A stretch of DNA of 64,000 nucleotides from Euborellia annulipes. Lineage: Eukaryota > Arthropoda > Insecta > Dermaptera > Anisolabididae. This document shows, piece after piece, positions 11,859 to 23,786 of this stretch. The notes beneath the pieces were generated by a model. It was given only the letters and a program-made list of their open reading frames with translations. It ran no database searches and was not told the DNA's origin. Numbering within the stretch: position 1 is the first letter of the stretch; the number at the start of each line of letters is the position of its first letter. The translations under genes and the position numbers were made by a program. The stretch covers positions 45,622-109,621 of the forward strand of contig JAKCPI010003219.1 in NCBI GenBank assembly GCA_023213315.1. Direction: 5' to 3'.

Positions 11859-14800
11859 TAAAATTATAAATAAAATAATAGTTATTTCATTAATTTTTTT
11901 CAGGTTCGGTTTAAACCAAATGCCCCTGACACTTTGATCTCCGGATCCACTGATGGTCTTATAAATGTTTATGATATTAGCCAGTCGAGGGAAGAGGATG
12001 CTCTTCAAATGACATTAAATACTGAAAGCTCTGTGGTAAGAATTCAATTCCTTTTTACATTTAAATCTTAAGGCGGGGCAGGAGCGAAGGTGTTCGCATG
12101 TTTTTCCCGCTAAGATGGCGTTGTGTGTCATAAAAAGTATGCCCAAAAAATCAAGTAATTCAAAAATTTGCCAAGAGATGTCAGAATGGTAGCTAATAAT
12201 ATTTAATGCATTTGGTAGATTTTCATTGATCTTTTAACAATAAATACTTTATAAATGTTATTATATATTATGTATCTTTTATAAAAGCATAAAAATATAT
12301 AAATATAGGCCAGATTTAGGCCAAAAGGGGATCAGCTGTAAACTAGCCTGCCATCTATTGCAAGAATGCTGAACTAATTTGAGAGTTGATTTTTAAATAA
12401 ATCATCTAAGCTTATTTTAAAAATTTCTAATTAATATGTTATTAATAATAACAATTTTAAATTTAAAAAAAAATTAAAGATTATTGGGACAGATTGTTTT
12501 TTTGTATTTGCTTGATAACAAATAAATTAATTACGTTAATTTTTTAATAAGTCATTAAAAAAATTATAGCTCGATGTCCCAATAATCTCTCATGAATTTA
12601 ATTCATTTAAAAAAAAACCGCATTGTAAAATTCCTTATAATAGTCTAGTTTTTTTTAAAAGTAGGCTACGTTTAGACGTCGCTCCTGAATTATATTATTT
12701 TTTTTAGGATTAAGAAATAGATAAAATAATTTTTTCCTCGAATTTTTTTTTTTTTTTTTTAGGATAAATTAAATTGGATTAACCATCAAGGCAAAGAGGC
12801 AATTTCATGTCTAACTAATACTGAGGATTTACAACTTTGGAGAGTTGATGATTCAGCCTCGTACCTCAATTTCGATCGAGAAACAATAGCATATTATTTA
12901 CAGGTGAATTTTTTTTTATTAAAAAGTAGGCTGAGATGAATCAAGTAATTGGGGTTGGTGAAAAAAAAACCAGCTGTTTATCGCCCCACCTGACGTTCTT
13001 TTTTTAGCAGATATTCCGGTGCACATGACATGCATCATCTTCAGTGCCGCTAGGATATAAAAGGTGGACCAAGTCTAATTGTTTCAAATGCCTTAGGGGC
13101 ATCCAAAACAGAACACAGAGGGGTCATCAGCTTATAGAAGGCACCTTATAAACATGAAAATGCCCCTAAGGCATTTGAAACAATTAGACTATATCTTCGC
13201 GGCACTGAAGATAAGATATCTTCGTTTGCGACCCCCATTTTTTTGAAAAAATTTATCACGACCCTTGAGTAGACAGTAGAAGTTTTTTTTTTAATCGTCA
13301 ACGTAGTTAAAATGAAACTATTTCTGAAATGCCCTTTTATTAGAGGTTTTTACAAAACACATGATTTTGAACTGTCAAATGATGTGAGTTGCACCACCCT
13401 GCTTAAGTAACACAATAAATACACCAAAGATGAACTCTAGAAGTTGCCGCCGGCCACAAGCGCGCAGTCGTTACGCGAATTTAGGAAGTTAGTTTACCAG
13501 TTCTCAGGGGCCCACAACTTGTGGGTACGTGGGTGGCGACCACGAGCTGCCCTAGCTGGGATTGGCAGTACTTCTGTTCTTTGCATGTCAGTCTCTTCCT
13601 CTCTAAATTTTCAACGGGCGTCAGACCGTGCGACGGGCCGGCCTGCGGGAATAATCAGGCGAAGAAAAAAGAAGAGGAAGTTAGTTTACCTACGTGAAGA
13701 TATTTATTAGTACGATACTTAGAAAAAACGTTGATTGACATCACACCAGGTTTACGAGCGCGATATATTTTTTATTGTCATATAAAGTTCTTTAAATTTG
13801 GCGACCCTGAAAATTTTTCTCGCGACCCACGGGTTGCGCACCACCGTGCTAAATAAAGGACGTCAGGTGGAGCGATAAACAGCTGGTTTTTGTATTAAAA
13901 AATTGCCATTCAACTAGACTGTGGGATGTCGAGTGAAATGTTATTTCTTTAACCATACAGTACAGTGAGTATCAAAGTTTAAGCACACCTATGCCTTTCT
14001 CATGTGATTAATTCATTGTTTTTTTTTTTAATGAAAACCGTTTCATATCGTTTCATATATAGTAGAATTCCAATAAAGATCTTTTATAAAAACAATAAAA
14101 GAATCCCATGATAAAGAGGAGGAATGGTAAGCCGGTAAGCTGAGGATTACGGAGTAAGTCTCAACACGGCTCGGGTTCGAATCAGCTTGCGGAAATAATT
14201 CAAACATCTGCGAAGTCTCCTCTTAGGGTAGGTAGGGGAATAGCCCCGGTGGTATCACAAAGGGCCAATTGGCCTAAGTGTGTTCCCTCTCTAGGAACCA
14301 CTTCAACCTAACCTAACCTATCCCATGATAAAAGATCGGGATGTTTCAACTGTCATTCATTGGACCATGCGAATAATAAAAGTATAGCAATAACGAAAAA
14401 AATTCAAAGCTGATTTTTTTTTTACAAAAAACGTTTTGAGTTTTCATACGATGATTCAGAATGAAATTTATTATTTAAACTTTCGTCTAATTGATGGAGA
14501 TTTTTAATATTAAAAGTACTAGTACCTTAGTACTTTTATATATTTTTGTGAATTTTATAGAAAATCCCTTCAAGGATTATTAATTAAATTGGCTATTATA
14601 AAACTAGGTATAAACTACTATTCTAGCCAAATCGCTTTATCAAACGCAAAGCAAATTATATAATATACTAGTCTAAGGTGACCACACGTCCCGATTTTGA
14701 CAGGACTGTCCCGCATCCCGTTTTTTAAAATGTCCCGCTTTTTAGAAAATATCTGCATTTCTTATTTTAAATGTACTCAATCTTCAATTCAAGATGTTCC

Positions 14801-15271
14801 TTTCTCGGCACTCTTGGTTGAATTTAGGCGGTTTTCAAATTATTAATAAAATTTTTAAATTTTATTAACAGAGGTTTTTATTAGGTTGGTTTACAATGTG
14901 GGCCGTTCACAAATGTTTCGGCTTTCGCCTTCTTCAGAACCTTTAAACATTCACACTTTTTTCTCATTTCCACTCACACTCACACACACATTCACACTGT
15001 CTTTTCGGGCACTCAGGCGATAAGACATTTACGATAACCGTTATGAATATATATTATTTAGGGTCCAGGCATTCTTATTTAAGTCATTTGGTATCCAATT
15101 GGCTTAAATAAAATCATCGGACTGCCTGGGGTCCGAACCCGCGACGTTTGGTATACGAGGTTAGCACGCTAACCTCTACACCAAGCCCCGAGGGCCTTCA
15201 GAACCTTAAAATAAATACATTTTTTGTACAAAGATTATATATATATATATATTAAATTATTGTTATTATTA

Positions 15272-15310
<39 letters not shown>

Positions 15311-17822
15311 AGTATATTTATATTTAATTTATTAAATCTTTGTACAAAAAATGTATTTATTTTAAGGTTCTGAAGATGGCGAAAGCCGAAACATTTGTGA
15401 ACGGCCCACATTGTAAACCAACCTAATAAAAACCTCTGTTAATAAAATTTAAAAATTTTATTAATAATTTGAAAACCTACCACCTAAATTCAACCAAGAG
15501 TGCCGAGAAAGGAACATCTTGAATTGAAGATTGAAATTCTACTTGCCCAGCATCTGTAAATTTTAAATTTAAATGTACTGCAAAAATATATTACCTATTA
15601 ATTATTAGTTAGGAACCGACCGAAGTTTCGGTTTCAGCCAAAGTGTTTGAAAAGATCGGACGAGACTCCTATAATAAAAAAAAAAAGTCAAATGATTTTC
15701 GGTTACGGTTTCGGCTGATTTGTCTCACTTTGTCTCAATGAAAATGTGGTCACTCTATACTACTACTCCGCCTTCACCCGTAGATCACTCCTTTTTCTTT
15801 GTTTCCCTGCAGTGGCTCCTTTCTTAAATCCAAGCATAAATATATTTGGCTCAGATCCACCTACGACATCCGTCCATTAATCAATAAAAGCTACTAGATT
15901 CGGACCTGATATTAAATTCAGTAATAGATAAAAAAATTATATTCCCAAAAAACTCTGGCCTGGTATATATATATATATATATATATAGGGCAGTCAAATT
16001 TATTTTTCTTTTTAAGTTTATTAAATATTTAAAAAAAAAATGGCTTAATGATAATAACGAAATTATGGCATTGAATCTCAATCATTTTAATTTTTTAAAT
16101 TACTTTTGCAGAGGAAATCAACAGGGCATTGTTATTCGATAAACGTCCATAATAAAAATAAAGAAGGCGAGGAATGCTTTCTACTAGCTGGTTCATCTGC
16201 GGGCAAAGGGTGAGCGTTTTTATCTTCCTTGTGATTTTTTTTTTTTTTTTTTTGTCATTCAACTCAATTAATTTAAATAATATTGCAGAGAAATTGTAAG
16301 AACTTTAAATATCACTTCAAGAAAATTAAAACCTTCGGCAATTTTAGAAGGAAACAAACAACTTTTGAGATCGAGTCTCTATGATTGCCAAGTAAGATTC
16401 TCTTTTTATCTATAATAATATTTATATAGCCGAACTTCCCTTTTTTTTAATTTAAAAATATTCTACATAAGACTTTGAAAATTATGCTATATTTTATTAA
16501 TAAAATAAAAATTGATAAAAAAAGAGAATTGCAGCCAAAATACTTTTGAAAAATATTTTAATTAACAATCATTTCGGGATTAAATTACAAACATTCTTTA
16601 CTGTTATAAATGGGATGTAGCCTTTGATTGCAAATTTTTACAACAAAATTTTGCCATGATTTTTACTTGGCTTATTGGTCTTTTCGGCTTTCTCCTTCAT
16701 TTCATTTTACTTGTAATATATGTACATGTATATTTAATTTCGGGCTATAAACAATTTGACCAAAGCAAGATTTAAAGCCTCGAAGGTGGATACAATTAGT
16801 ATTTAATTAACAAAATTAAGACAAAGCCTAATCATTGTTTAAGAGTTCATTTTTAAATTTGTTTGCAAGTGCCATTTCAATCGAAATTTATTACTGGATT
16901 ATTTACACTCTGAACATCTAAAAGCAAAAAAATCGGACAATTTTTTTCTAAATAAAATTGCAAAATTTTATTATTTTGAAATATTTATATTATTAATAAT
17001 TTATATATTTTGAAGTTTTTTTTGGTGATTTATTTAACCCTTTTGGTATCCAAATGATTTAAATAAATATTAATCTGACTGCCTGTGTTCCGAACCCACT
17101 CCCCTTGGCATTTAGAATATTTCTAACTTTTCTTTATGATAAAATTGAAAAACCCCAAAGGCGTGTCGTAATTAATTTACCGCTAAAAGGAAGGAATCAT
17201 AATTATTAAAGCCAAAATCACATAAGTAACATATCATTCATAAATTTAATCTTAGAAAAGAATGTATTACTTTTAGACAAAAATTGTTTATTTTTGCTAA
17301 AAACAAAAAATATACACCTTTTGCAATTTTATTTTTAAGAATATGTGTTCGGTTTTTTGGCACAAGATTATACCAAAAGGAATATCAGCAGATTGAAACT
17401 GCGAGTTTTTGAACCATTCTTACATTTTATTTGGGAAATTTCGAACATTTACAATCTGCGAGTATTCCTTATTTCATATTGGTCTTTTTTTTATTTACCC
17501 AACCTAAATTTCCAAGTTCAGTCCTTGAATTCACAACCATATTTATTACCAGCAAATATTTGTTAATTATCCGTTTTTTTGTTCCAAAAATTCAATAAAT
17601 AAAAATTACAATTTCAGGAGGATTTGTTTATCACTGGAGGTGAGAATGGAATTCTCAGTGTATGGAAACCTAAAAATTCTCTTTTAGAAAATTCAAATAA
17701 ATCGTTAAAGGTAAGTAATTTTCTTTTTATGTTTTTGCTTTTTCTTTAATTTAATTTAAATAATTTTATTTCAGATGGGAAGCATATTTCAAGAGAAGAA
17801 AAGAAAAAATGCTCCATATTAA
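10300..17822 (+). CDS. WDR89: WD40-repeat protein, WDR89-like (complete, 11 exons)
   Basis: Exons: 10300-10330, 10396-10585, 10691-10804, 10865-10965, 11636-11817, 11904-12035, 12763-12903, 16112-16209, 16289-16391, 17618-17710, 17775-17822. All introns are GT-AG and phases join without a stop, giving 410 aa (human WDR89 is 387). After a short N-terminus comes an acidic stretch (EEENSENEMDEDEDEDSED, about residues 16-34), then WD40 blades with recognisable ends: DGKVKLWDLR (128-136), DAYLLFWDLR, STDGLINVYDI and NGILSVWKP (374-382). The C-terminus is basic (EKKRKN). The fold is a beta-propeller scaffold without catalytic residues. Assignment to WDR89 rests on blade order and length, not on a search. 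Intron 6 holds a piggyBac-like MITE, intron 7 (3.2 kb) several nested elements, and intron 5 a long poly-T next to its donor. Confidence 0.85.
11036..11465. repeat. Fold-back repeat in WDR89-like intron 4
   Basis: Arms ATTGTGGCTGTATTATTTGA (from 11058) and TCAAATAATACAGCCACAAT (to about 11456) are reverse complements. Inside lie matching segments such as CAGATACATAGAG and CTATGTATCTG, and CACCAGAGG and CCTCTGGTG. It is a non-coding palindromic element. Confidence 0.75.
11818..11855. repeat. Poly-T tract at a splice donor
   Basis: More than 30 T directly after the donor GTA of WDR89-like exon 5. The whole intron is only 86 bp, so this run makes up much of it. Confidence 0.9.
12068..12690 (-). 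mobile_element. piggyBac-like MITE, copy 2
   Basis: Reverse-oriented relative of 3951-4567: TTAAGGCGGGGCAGGAGCGA at the left, and at the right CGTCGCTCCTGAA, where the terminal GGGGG/TTAA block is lost. The internal AT-rich body matches throughout, including CAGCATTCTTGCAATAGATGG read in reverse. It lies in WDR89-like intron 6. Confidence 0.75.
12961..13892. mobile_element. Composite fold-back in WDR89-like intron 7
   Basis: Outer arms AAAACCAGCTGTTTATCG (12967) and CGATAAACAGCTGGTTTT (to 13890) are inverted. Inside are a worn hammerhead-like module (CTGAAGA, minus strand, near 13050), an inverted CCTAAGGGCATTTGAAACAATTAGACT-type block (13081-13190), and a hAT-like unit between about 13200 and 13855 ending GGGTTGCGCACCACCGTG. 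The GC-rich 13440-13640 patch gives an open frame but no family I recognise; I treat it as transposon sequence. Confidence 0.6.
13969..14400. mobile_element. Tc1/mariner-like MITE relic split by a SINE
   Basis: Starts TACAGTGAGTATCAAAGTTTAAGCAC, related to the termini of 37194-37403, and continues with the shared CATTGTTTTTTTTTTAATGAAAACC and CCAATAAAGATCTTTTATAAAAACAAT. It is interrupted at 14115 by the SINE at 14116-14319. The right end is degraded. Confidence 0.55.
14116..14319 (+). mobile_element. SINE with CCTAA-repeat tail
   Basis: tRNA-like head with B-box GGGTTCGAATC (14177-14187), then a non-tRNA body. The 3' tail is AACCTAACCTAACCTA rather than poly-A. It is flanked by perfect 13-bp duplications, ATCCCATGATAAA, at 14103-14115 and 14320-14332. 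The tail unit equals the arthropod telomere repeat TTAGG on the other strand. Confidence 0.8.
14946..15194 (-). mobile_element. SINE family 1, reverse copy
   Basis: On the minus strand: GCCCTCGGGGCTTGG head, the AGGTTAGCGTGCTAACCT palindrome, B-box GGGTTCGGACCCC, then a GTGTGAATGTGTGTG tail. It is flanked by CTTCAGAACCTT(T/A)AA at 14932 and 15195, so the insertion hit the base of the hammerhead-like module of the host fold-back. Confidence 0.85.
15237..15308. repeat. (TA)n microsatellite
   Basis: Two TA runs separated by a TTATTATTATT segment, at the hinge of the fold-back. Another TA run is at 15963-15988. Confidence 0.9.
15609..15760. repeat. Fragment of the AGGAACCGACCGAA family
   Basis: TTAGGAACCGACCGAAGTTTCGGTTTC at the left and GGTTACGGTTTCGGCTGA inside match the ends of the element at 33890-34447. 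Probably a short hAT-like MITE. The right end is not resolved. Confidence 0.5.
16392..17617. other. WDR89-like intron 9
   Basis: AT-rich intron. Its only recognised insert is a SINE family 1 fragment on the minus strand at about 17020-17105 (TGGTATCCAAATGATTTAAATA and ACTGCCTGTGTTCCGAACCC). The open frame at 17345-17566 has no splice or family support. Confidence 0.6.
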
Positions 17823-17928
17823 ATTATACATTATAAATTGTATTATATTTATTATAATGATTTTTTACACCGTTTTTCCAATATAACAAAAGCAAAATGG
17901 AAATTTTTATTTTAATGACTGACTGATG

Positions 17929-17934
17929 AATAAA
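17929..17934 (+). terminator. Poly(A) signal of the WDR89-like gene
   Basis: AATAAA 107 bases after the stop codon, in AT-rich 3' UTR sequence. It is the first canonical hexamer downstream. Confidence 0.55.
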
Positions 17935-18700
17935 AAAAATTAAACAATATGAATTTTCTTTAATGATTATTAGAACGCAAGAATGTTCCTTAAATAACAA
18001 TGAAAAAATTGTTTTGTTTTTTTTTTCTCTCTTTTATAATTATAAAAATATTATATCTTCTAGTGAATTATAAAAAAAGATTTAAAAAAATTTTCATTAA
18101 ACAAAAAATTAAAATCATGCAAAAAAATATCTAAAGATAGATTTAGTAAGTATATCTACTAAACTGATCTACTATTATTTTTAAAACTATTTCGATATAA
18201 TATATTTGATTATATTAATAGAATTTTTTTTTAGATAAATAAGGGGCTCTGTTTGATTTACATATATATAAAGATATATATATATAGAGCAATTCTAGAT
18301 CATTTATATTTTTCACTACTACGAAAAGAAAAACTTATTTTCACACAGAAACACAATCTTTGGTAAATTAATAAATAATATAAAGAATAAAGAAAAAATA
18401 ACTTTTTTTTACTTAAACCTAAAAAGAGTTAAAGTAGAAAAAAAGATGGAATTCTTTTTATAAATAAATATAAAAAGTAATTTCAAATGTCTAAAAAAAA
18501 AAAAATATAAAAAGCTTGTCTTTTCGTAGATTTATATGTAAAAGAAATATATAGATTTATATTAAATGTTTATATATATAAAAGCATCTCTCAGTGTAAA
18601 TTATATTTTTTTAACATACAGAAAAATATAATTTTTTTTAATATCGTGCCCCTCATTTCATATCTCATATAATTATATTTTTTTCTCTTTTAGTTTTTTT

Positions 18701-18706
18701 TTTATT
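18701..18706 (-). terminator. Possible poly(A) signal of the CYHR1-like gene
   Basis: AATAAA on the minus strand 31 bases after the proposed stop. Other AT-rich candidates lie further on, so usage is uncertain. Confidence 0.35.
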
Positions 18707-18736
18707 AATATAAAATTTAAATTTCAATTTTTTCTT

Positions 18737-21700
18737 CTACTTTGCTGTGAGAAACATTATTAACCTGAAACAAACAAACAAAATGAATAGAAGTAGCCTG
18801 AAGAACCTGACAAAGAAAATTTAAAAAATGCTTATCCAAGAAATTTCTAAATGACGATCATCATTTCTTCGCGATTATACACTCACGAGCAAAGGAATGG
18901 AATCACTTTTTTTTTCATTAATTTAATGGTAATTTTTGTTTCTTTATAATTTATTAGAAATTTAAAATAAATGTAAAACAAAAACCATAGTGAAATATTT
19001 TATAATCTTACTTTGTTCAAAAGTATTGTCGCTGATTATAAGAGTTATTGATTGTTAACATTAATTCAATTTTGCTCAATTATTAGTCACTTTCAGGCGC
19101 CTAATAATAAATGAACTGGAAAACTCCCACTAAAATTGTAAAAATTGTTACGCTATTGCAACAAGATGTTTGTCAAAGATAAATCCCCAATTAAATGTAA
19201 GTTCGTCAGGTGTTTCTAGGGTTTAGAAGAAATTTATAGAGACTGGGGGCTTTGAAAGATTAAGAACTGGACTTCAAAGGATGATCGATTTATTGTTACG
19301 GCGACCCTTCGAAATTAACACATAACAGGCTTTATCCCCCTGGCACAGAAATTGAATTCAACAACTCAGAAAGGAGAGATTTCCATTTCTTTGCTCGTGA
19401 GTGTATATTCATAAAAAAAAAAATAGAAAAGATATAATTATAGATTAGATTCGTTTCGTTTTGGATTGAGCAACGCCACAAGCTCTCTCCTTTTTTTAGC
19501 GCAATAAGGTGCTGACAAAGAGAAGTGTTGTTTGAAGCTTGTTTTAAAAAAATTGTTGAACCTTGCAGTGATTGAATATTTATTTAAAAAAAGACGGTCG
19601 CTGGACTGTTCCCTAACATATTCACAATTTCCTTCTGTTTAATACTTTATATATAAATATTTGTTATCTCTAGGTACGATTATTCCATTTTTTTAAACAT
19701 GCAAACCAAGTATCTCTGAACCAATCTATCTGACAATTCGTTTACATGAAGGACGTTTCCAACAACAATATAGCGTATTTTTGCTACTAGCAGACTACGA
19801 ACTTTCTAAATGACTTGGTGCACAATGCCCAAATTTATATTCTGTTTGTTGTGTGGATATTCTGATATGTCTGACCTAATAGGGGTCAAAACTATTCTTA
19901 TATATGGAAGAGAAACAAGGAAGATATAATTACAATTCTATTTATGTACTCAATCCAGCTTGAAACGTGAAAATTGATCACTTATTTACTGTATATAAAA
20001 ATTACATTTCAAAATAGAAAAAATCTGGTGTGACTGGCGCTTGTCACACCAGATTTTTTGTGTCGACATGTATTAGTTTCCGCCGATATATTAGAATTCA
20101 AGATGTAAAATTTATAAACATGGAAAAATATTTATATTTTATTACCCCTAAAGTGGTCTGTCTGTCGACTGTGAACAAAATATCTCAAGAACGAAAAGAG
20201 CTAGGAAGTTGAAATTTTATATTCAAGTTAGGCACCTACCTGTGACGTGAAACGAAGCTTTTGAACAAAATCGACCAAAGAGTACTAGTACTTTACTGAT
20301 GTACTTTTTCAGTTTTTTAGATTTTTTCAAAATTCGCTCAACGATTTTGATTAAAATTCATAAATCAATTATTTTTTATATGCTCTTTAAAATGTATATT
20401 CTCATTTTTGCCCTTGAAACCTTTTAAAGCACACTTTACCCTTGTACCCATAGGAAAGATAGGAGAAATGGTTGCCATGGTAACAAAATATAAATATTTT
20501 CCAATGTTTATAAATTTTTTTACATCTTGAATTCAAGACCTCTGCCTCCTTCAGTTGTTAGATAAGTAAGAAAGTTAGTATATTTTGGAATATACAAATT
20601 CACCTAGGTGTAAACATGCTGAGCCACCATCAGAGTTAATGCAAGGCTGCTGCCTGGCCCACACCATATATGCGCGTTCCTCATAATACAACGTCACATG
20701 ATGTCAATGAGTGGGATGAGATCTTACACATAAGATGTTCAAAAATATTTATTTTTTCCCTCCCCTTTTATAAAGTACAGACCGGATCGAATACCATATT
20801 CACAGTCAAAAGACAAAGATTGTTATTTTTTTAGATATATGTGGTTTGTTGTTCTAAAATTTGAGGAATTGGAACTATAAAAATCATCAAATTATTGAAT
20901 ATTTGATCTATTTTGCGATGTTTAAAATGGATCTCCTAATTTGTTGATATTTGTCTTTTGTGAAATGTAAACTAAAAGGTCTATTCTCACGTTTTAGTGG
21001 TCCTGATGATGCTATACTTATATATAGGCCTATATATATATAGAGGAAATTTGATCGTGCAGATTCATGTAAACAAAATTATATTTCTTTCTTTCTTTCA
21101 TTGTTTCTCATAAATTTTCTACTATCTAACAACAAGACAACGAAAAAATCGTTTATTTTTTTGAACCTGTCCATTTCTTTTTAAACGGATAGCCCTTAGT
21201 GCATATTTTAACAGATAATACAAAGGAAAGTACCTGAAGTTGATTGCCTTTGTAGCTAGCAATCGATTGCATTCGGCCGTATCAGGTAAAGGAAGTTGAA
21301 CATAAGGGCTCTCGTTCTCTTGGTCGGTGAACTCGAATTTATGAATTTTTGCGCTCACTTTCATATCACCAAAAGGCCCTCGAAGGATAAGGTAATGCAA
21401 GGCCAGCGGAGTGGTTGTCTTCGTCTTCAGGATCAACTGCACAACAAACAACATTCTATATATAATCAAGTTTCTATTTATTTCATCTATTTATATTTTC
21501 TAAAAAAAAAAATAAAATTAAACTTAAATTAATCTCACGATTTATTATAGGATTTTCAAAAATCATCAAGAGCGAGAGCTCTTTAATCAAAAATAAAATA
21601 ATCCTTTGTTTAAACTTCCTTGGTGAAATTTAAAAATAAGTTGTAGCTGTGGATTTAAAATTAATAATTTTATTCCATATAAAGAACATTCACTCCAACA

Positions 21701-23786
21701 TTTAGTCTATTTTTAAACTCTTCTCAATAGACAATTACTCGCTCCATCTTGGGACCTTTGAAAGGGATAATATGCTAATCAAAAAGCCATCATTTTATTT
21801 GCATGAAATGATTAAATAAAAACACAAATAAAAAATCGTGAGAGTGAAGAAAGAATAGAGGATGCACCTGATATGTCATATCACGTTCAGAGCTTTGCGT
21901 TGGATCCTTTTGGCTATTGTTTATTCGTGCCTTTACAACCCATTGATTATTAAATGCACTAAAGCGACTCGTTTCATAAAACAATTTATGGACAAATTCC
22001 TCGGTGCGATAAGGCTTCATCTGCAAGTCTACAAAGCCCATATTCCAAATTGTCTTGCCAAATTAAATATTAGATTGAATTCCCCTTTAGAGTTGCCCCA
22101 TTTACCATTAAAAGTAATCTTTTCATAGGAAAGGAGCTCGAATACGGAATCGTAGAGACGTTTCTCTTCTTCGCAACGGAGATCGATGACAGCCAGAGCC
22201 TCCATCACTTCGGCTCCAGATCGATGAGGGTGTGTACAAATTTTTTCATGTTCGGTTTCCTCATGGTATGGTCCACGCCATGGACACCCGATTCGGAAGT
22301 ATTTGCAGTTTGTGATCCTATTATAAATATTAGCCAACAAAAAGATAACAAAGAAACAAAAATAATTATCAAAGTAAAAAACAGTAGAATCTGTTTAAGA
22401 CGTGAATATTATATAAAATTTTGAGTAATTAAATTTATAAACATCTTAACCGTGATCTACTGTATTAAAAAAAAAAAATTAAATAACAAAAGAAAAAAAA
22501 AAACTCCGCCCTTTCCAAATTTACCTTTCCTCACAGTAAGAATCCTCATGTTTTTCAAGAGTATTTCGTGGGAACTCATTACCACAGAATTGGCATTCTG
22601 ATGGTAATTCACAGACCGCTTTTTCAACAGCCAAATTCCTCGAAGCTGAGGTTTTACTGATTTCAATTCTACAGTTGGGACATGTAGCAATTTCATCTCT
22701 TAATCTTGCATCTGCCAATAGATGGGTAAAGCACCCAGCACACATCAAGTGCCCGTTAGTGCACTGCAAATTTTAAAATTTTCATTGCCTAACAAATTCC
22801 AATAATAAAGAATCAAGTTCAACTCTTATTTATATAATAATAAAATAAAATTAAAACACATACAACCAACATTCAATATTCAAGGGGTGGGTCAGGTTAA
22901 CAAAAACCGCTAATTCAAAAGAAAAATATATATTTTAATTAATATCTTCATTTACATCATTTCTATATAAAACATCGTTTGTTTCGCTTCTAGTCTACAT
23001 TTTATCTTATATATTATTAATATTAATATATGCATATAGATATATATATAGGTATATATATATATTTATATAAAGATTGGTTATAAAAGTATAAATTTTG
23101 AGTTTTTTTTTTTTTTAAATAAGAAATAATAAAGTGCCATTAATTACACTTACAAAATATTAATATTATAATAATCTACATTTGTTTACATTTGTGATAA
23201 GTTGAATTATGTATAAAATTTGACAGTATGTTTTGAACAATAACAATTGTTTATAAACATTTATACTAAAAAAAATTTTTATAACAGAAAAACTCAAAAT
23301 TAAAATAAATTTACAGTTCATTTTTTTTACTATATATATATATGACTCTAAAAAGGTAAAAAAAATAATAAAAACATTTAAAAGTACACTTTTCCTTTTT
23401 TTTTTTTTGGATGATAATGCTAAACTAAATGACAGTAATTATGAGGGTGCTAATTGATTGATTTGATTAATTAATTAATTAAAAATAAATAGAAATTGAG
23501 AGATCGAATGGCAATAGAGATTTGAAAAGAATAGAATTGGAATATGGCTTACCTGATAAATAGCAGATTTTGGTAGATCTAAACATACTGCGCAACATAA
23601 GATACCTCCGAGCCTTTGTTCCAATTTCTCAGTTTTGTTCTCATTTGTTTTTGATAATTTTCGCCTTTTAGCTTCGGGTTCAGCAAATAATGATGGAACT
23701 TTATCGTTATTCTCTAATTCTGGCGAGGCAGGGGTTTCTGCCTGACCCTCTGTATTTGATGAACTTGCCGTGGCAGAATCGGCCAT
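18737..23786 (-). CDS. ZFTRAF1: RING/TRAF-type zinc finger protein, CYHR1/ZFTRAF1-like (complete, 6 exons)
   Basis: Exons on the minus strand: 23553-23786, 22525-22763, 22106-22317, 21868-22028, 21234-21436, 18737-18764. Phases join to 358 aa, close to the roughly 360 aa of the human protein. After a Ser/Glu-rich N-terminus with a KRRK basic patch (40-43) comes a RING finger: C65, C68, C79, H83, C86, C89, C106, C109. A TRAF-type zinc finger follows ([35 protein letters not shown]), then a C-terminal domain typical of this family. The family is a predicted ubiquitin ligase or adaptor; its substrate is not shown here. The last exon is only 28 nt (RLIMFLTAK), lies 2.5 kb from exon 5, and is chosen because its acceptor (TTTGTTTGTTTCAG) and phase fit. 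Intron 5 holds a Tc1-like relic and a family A element. Confidence 0.85.
18890..19403. mobile_element. Tc1-like element, internally degraded
   Basis: Inverted termini CACTCACGAGCAAAGGAATGG and CCATTTCTTTGCTCGTGAGTG are flanked by TA on each side (18888-18889, 19404-19405), as in the Tc1/mariner superfamily. Near 19255-19320 a relic frame reads [12 protein letters not shown], which resembles the second helix-turn-helix region of Tc1 transposases. No intact transposase remains. It sits in intron 5 of the CYHR1-like gene. Confidence 0.75.
20025..20575. repeat. Family A element, rearranged copy
   Basis: Starts with the hairpin AATCTGGTGTGACTGGCGCTTGTCACACCAGATT and the reverse-oriented GTGTCGACATGTATTAGTTTCC segment, then switches to forward family A sequence (ACAAAATATCTCAAGAACG, GAGTACTAGTACTTTACTGATGTA, ATGGTTGCCATGGTAAC). 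It is a chimera of inverted parts, like a shortened version of the double unit at 58033-59260. Confidence 0.7.

Larger units (their letters stand above)
14777..15534. mobile_element. Fold-back element with hammerhead-like modules, SINE inserted
   Basis: Arms TCAATCTTCAATTCAAGATG (14777) and its complement (ends 15534) continue inward for about 160 bp. Modules CTGAAGA + GGCGAAAGCC (GAAA tetraloop) + GAAAC lie at 14915-14937 (-) and 15370-15392 (+). A family 1 SINE and a TA run separate the arms. It lies in WDR89-like intron 7. Confidence 0.85.

Noticed and set aside
13444..13710. 88-residue plus-strand frame in a GC-rich part of WDR89-like intron 7
   Set aside because: Lies inside inverted arms of a composite transposon with hAT-like ends; no recognisable domain.
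15237..15308. CRISPR-like or other spaced repeat array
   Set aside because: Only dinucleotide and homopolymer runs; no regular repeat-spacer structure anywhere in the window.
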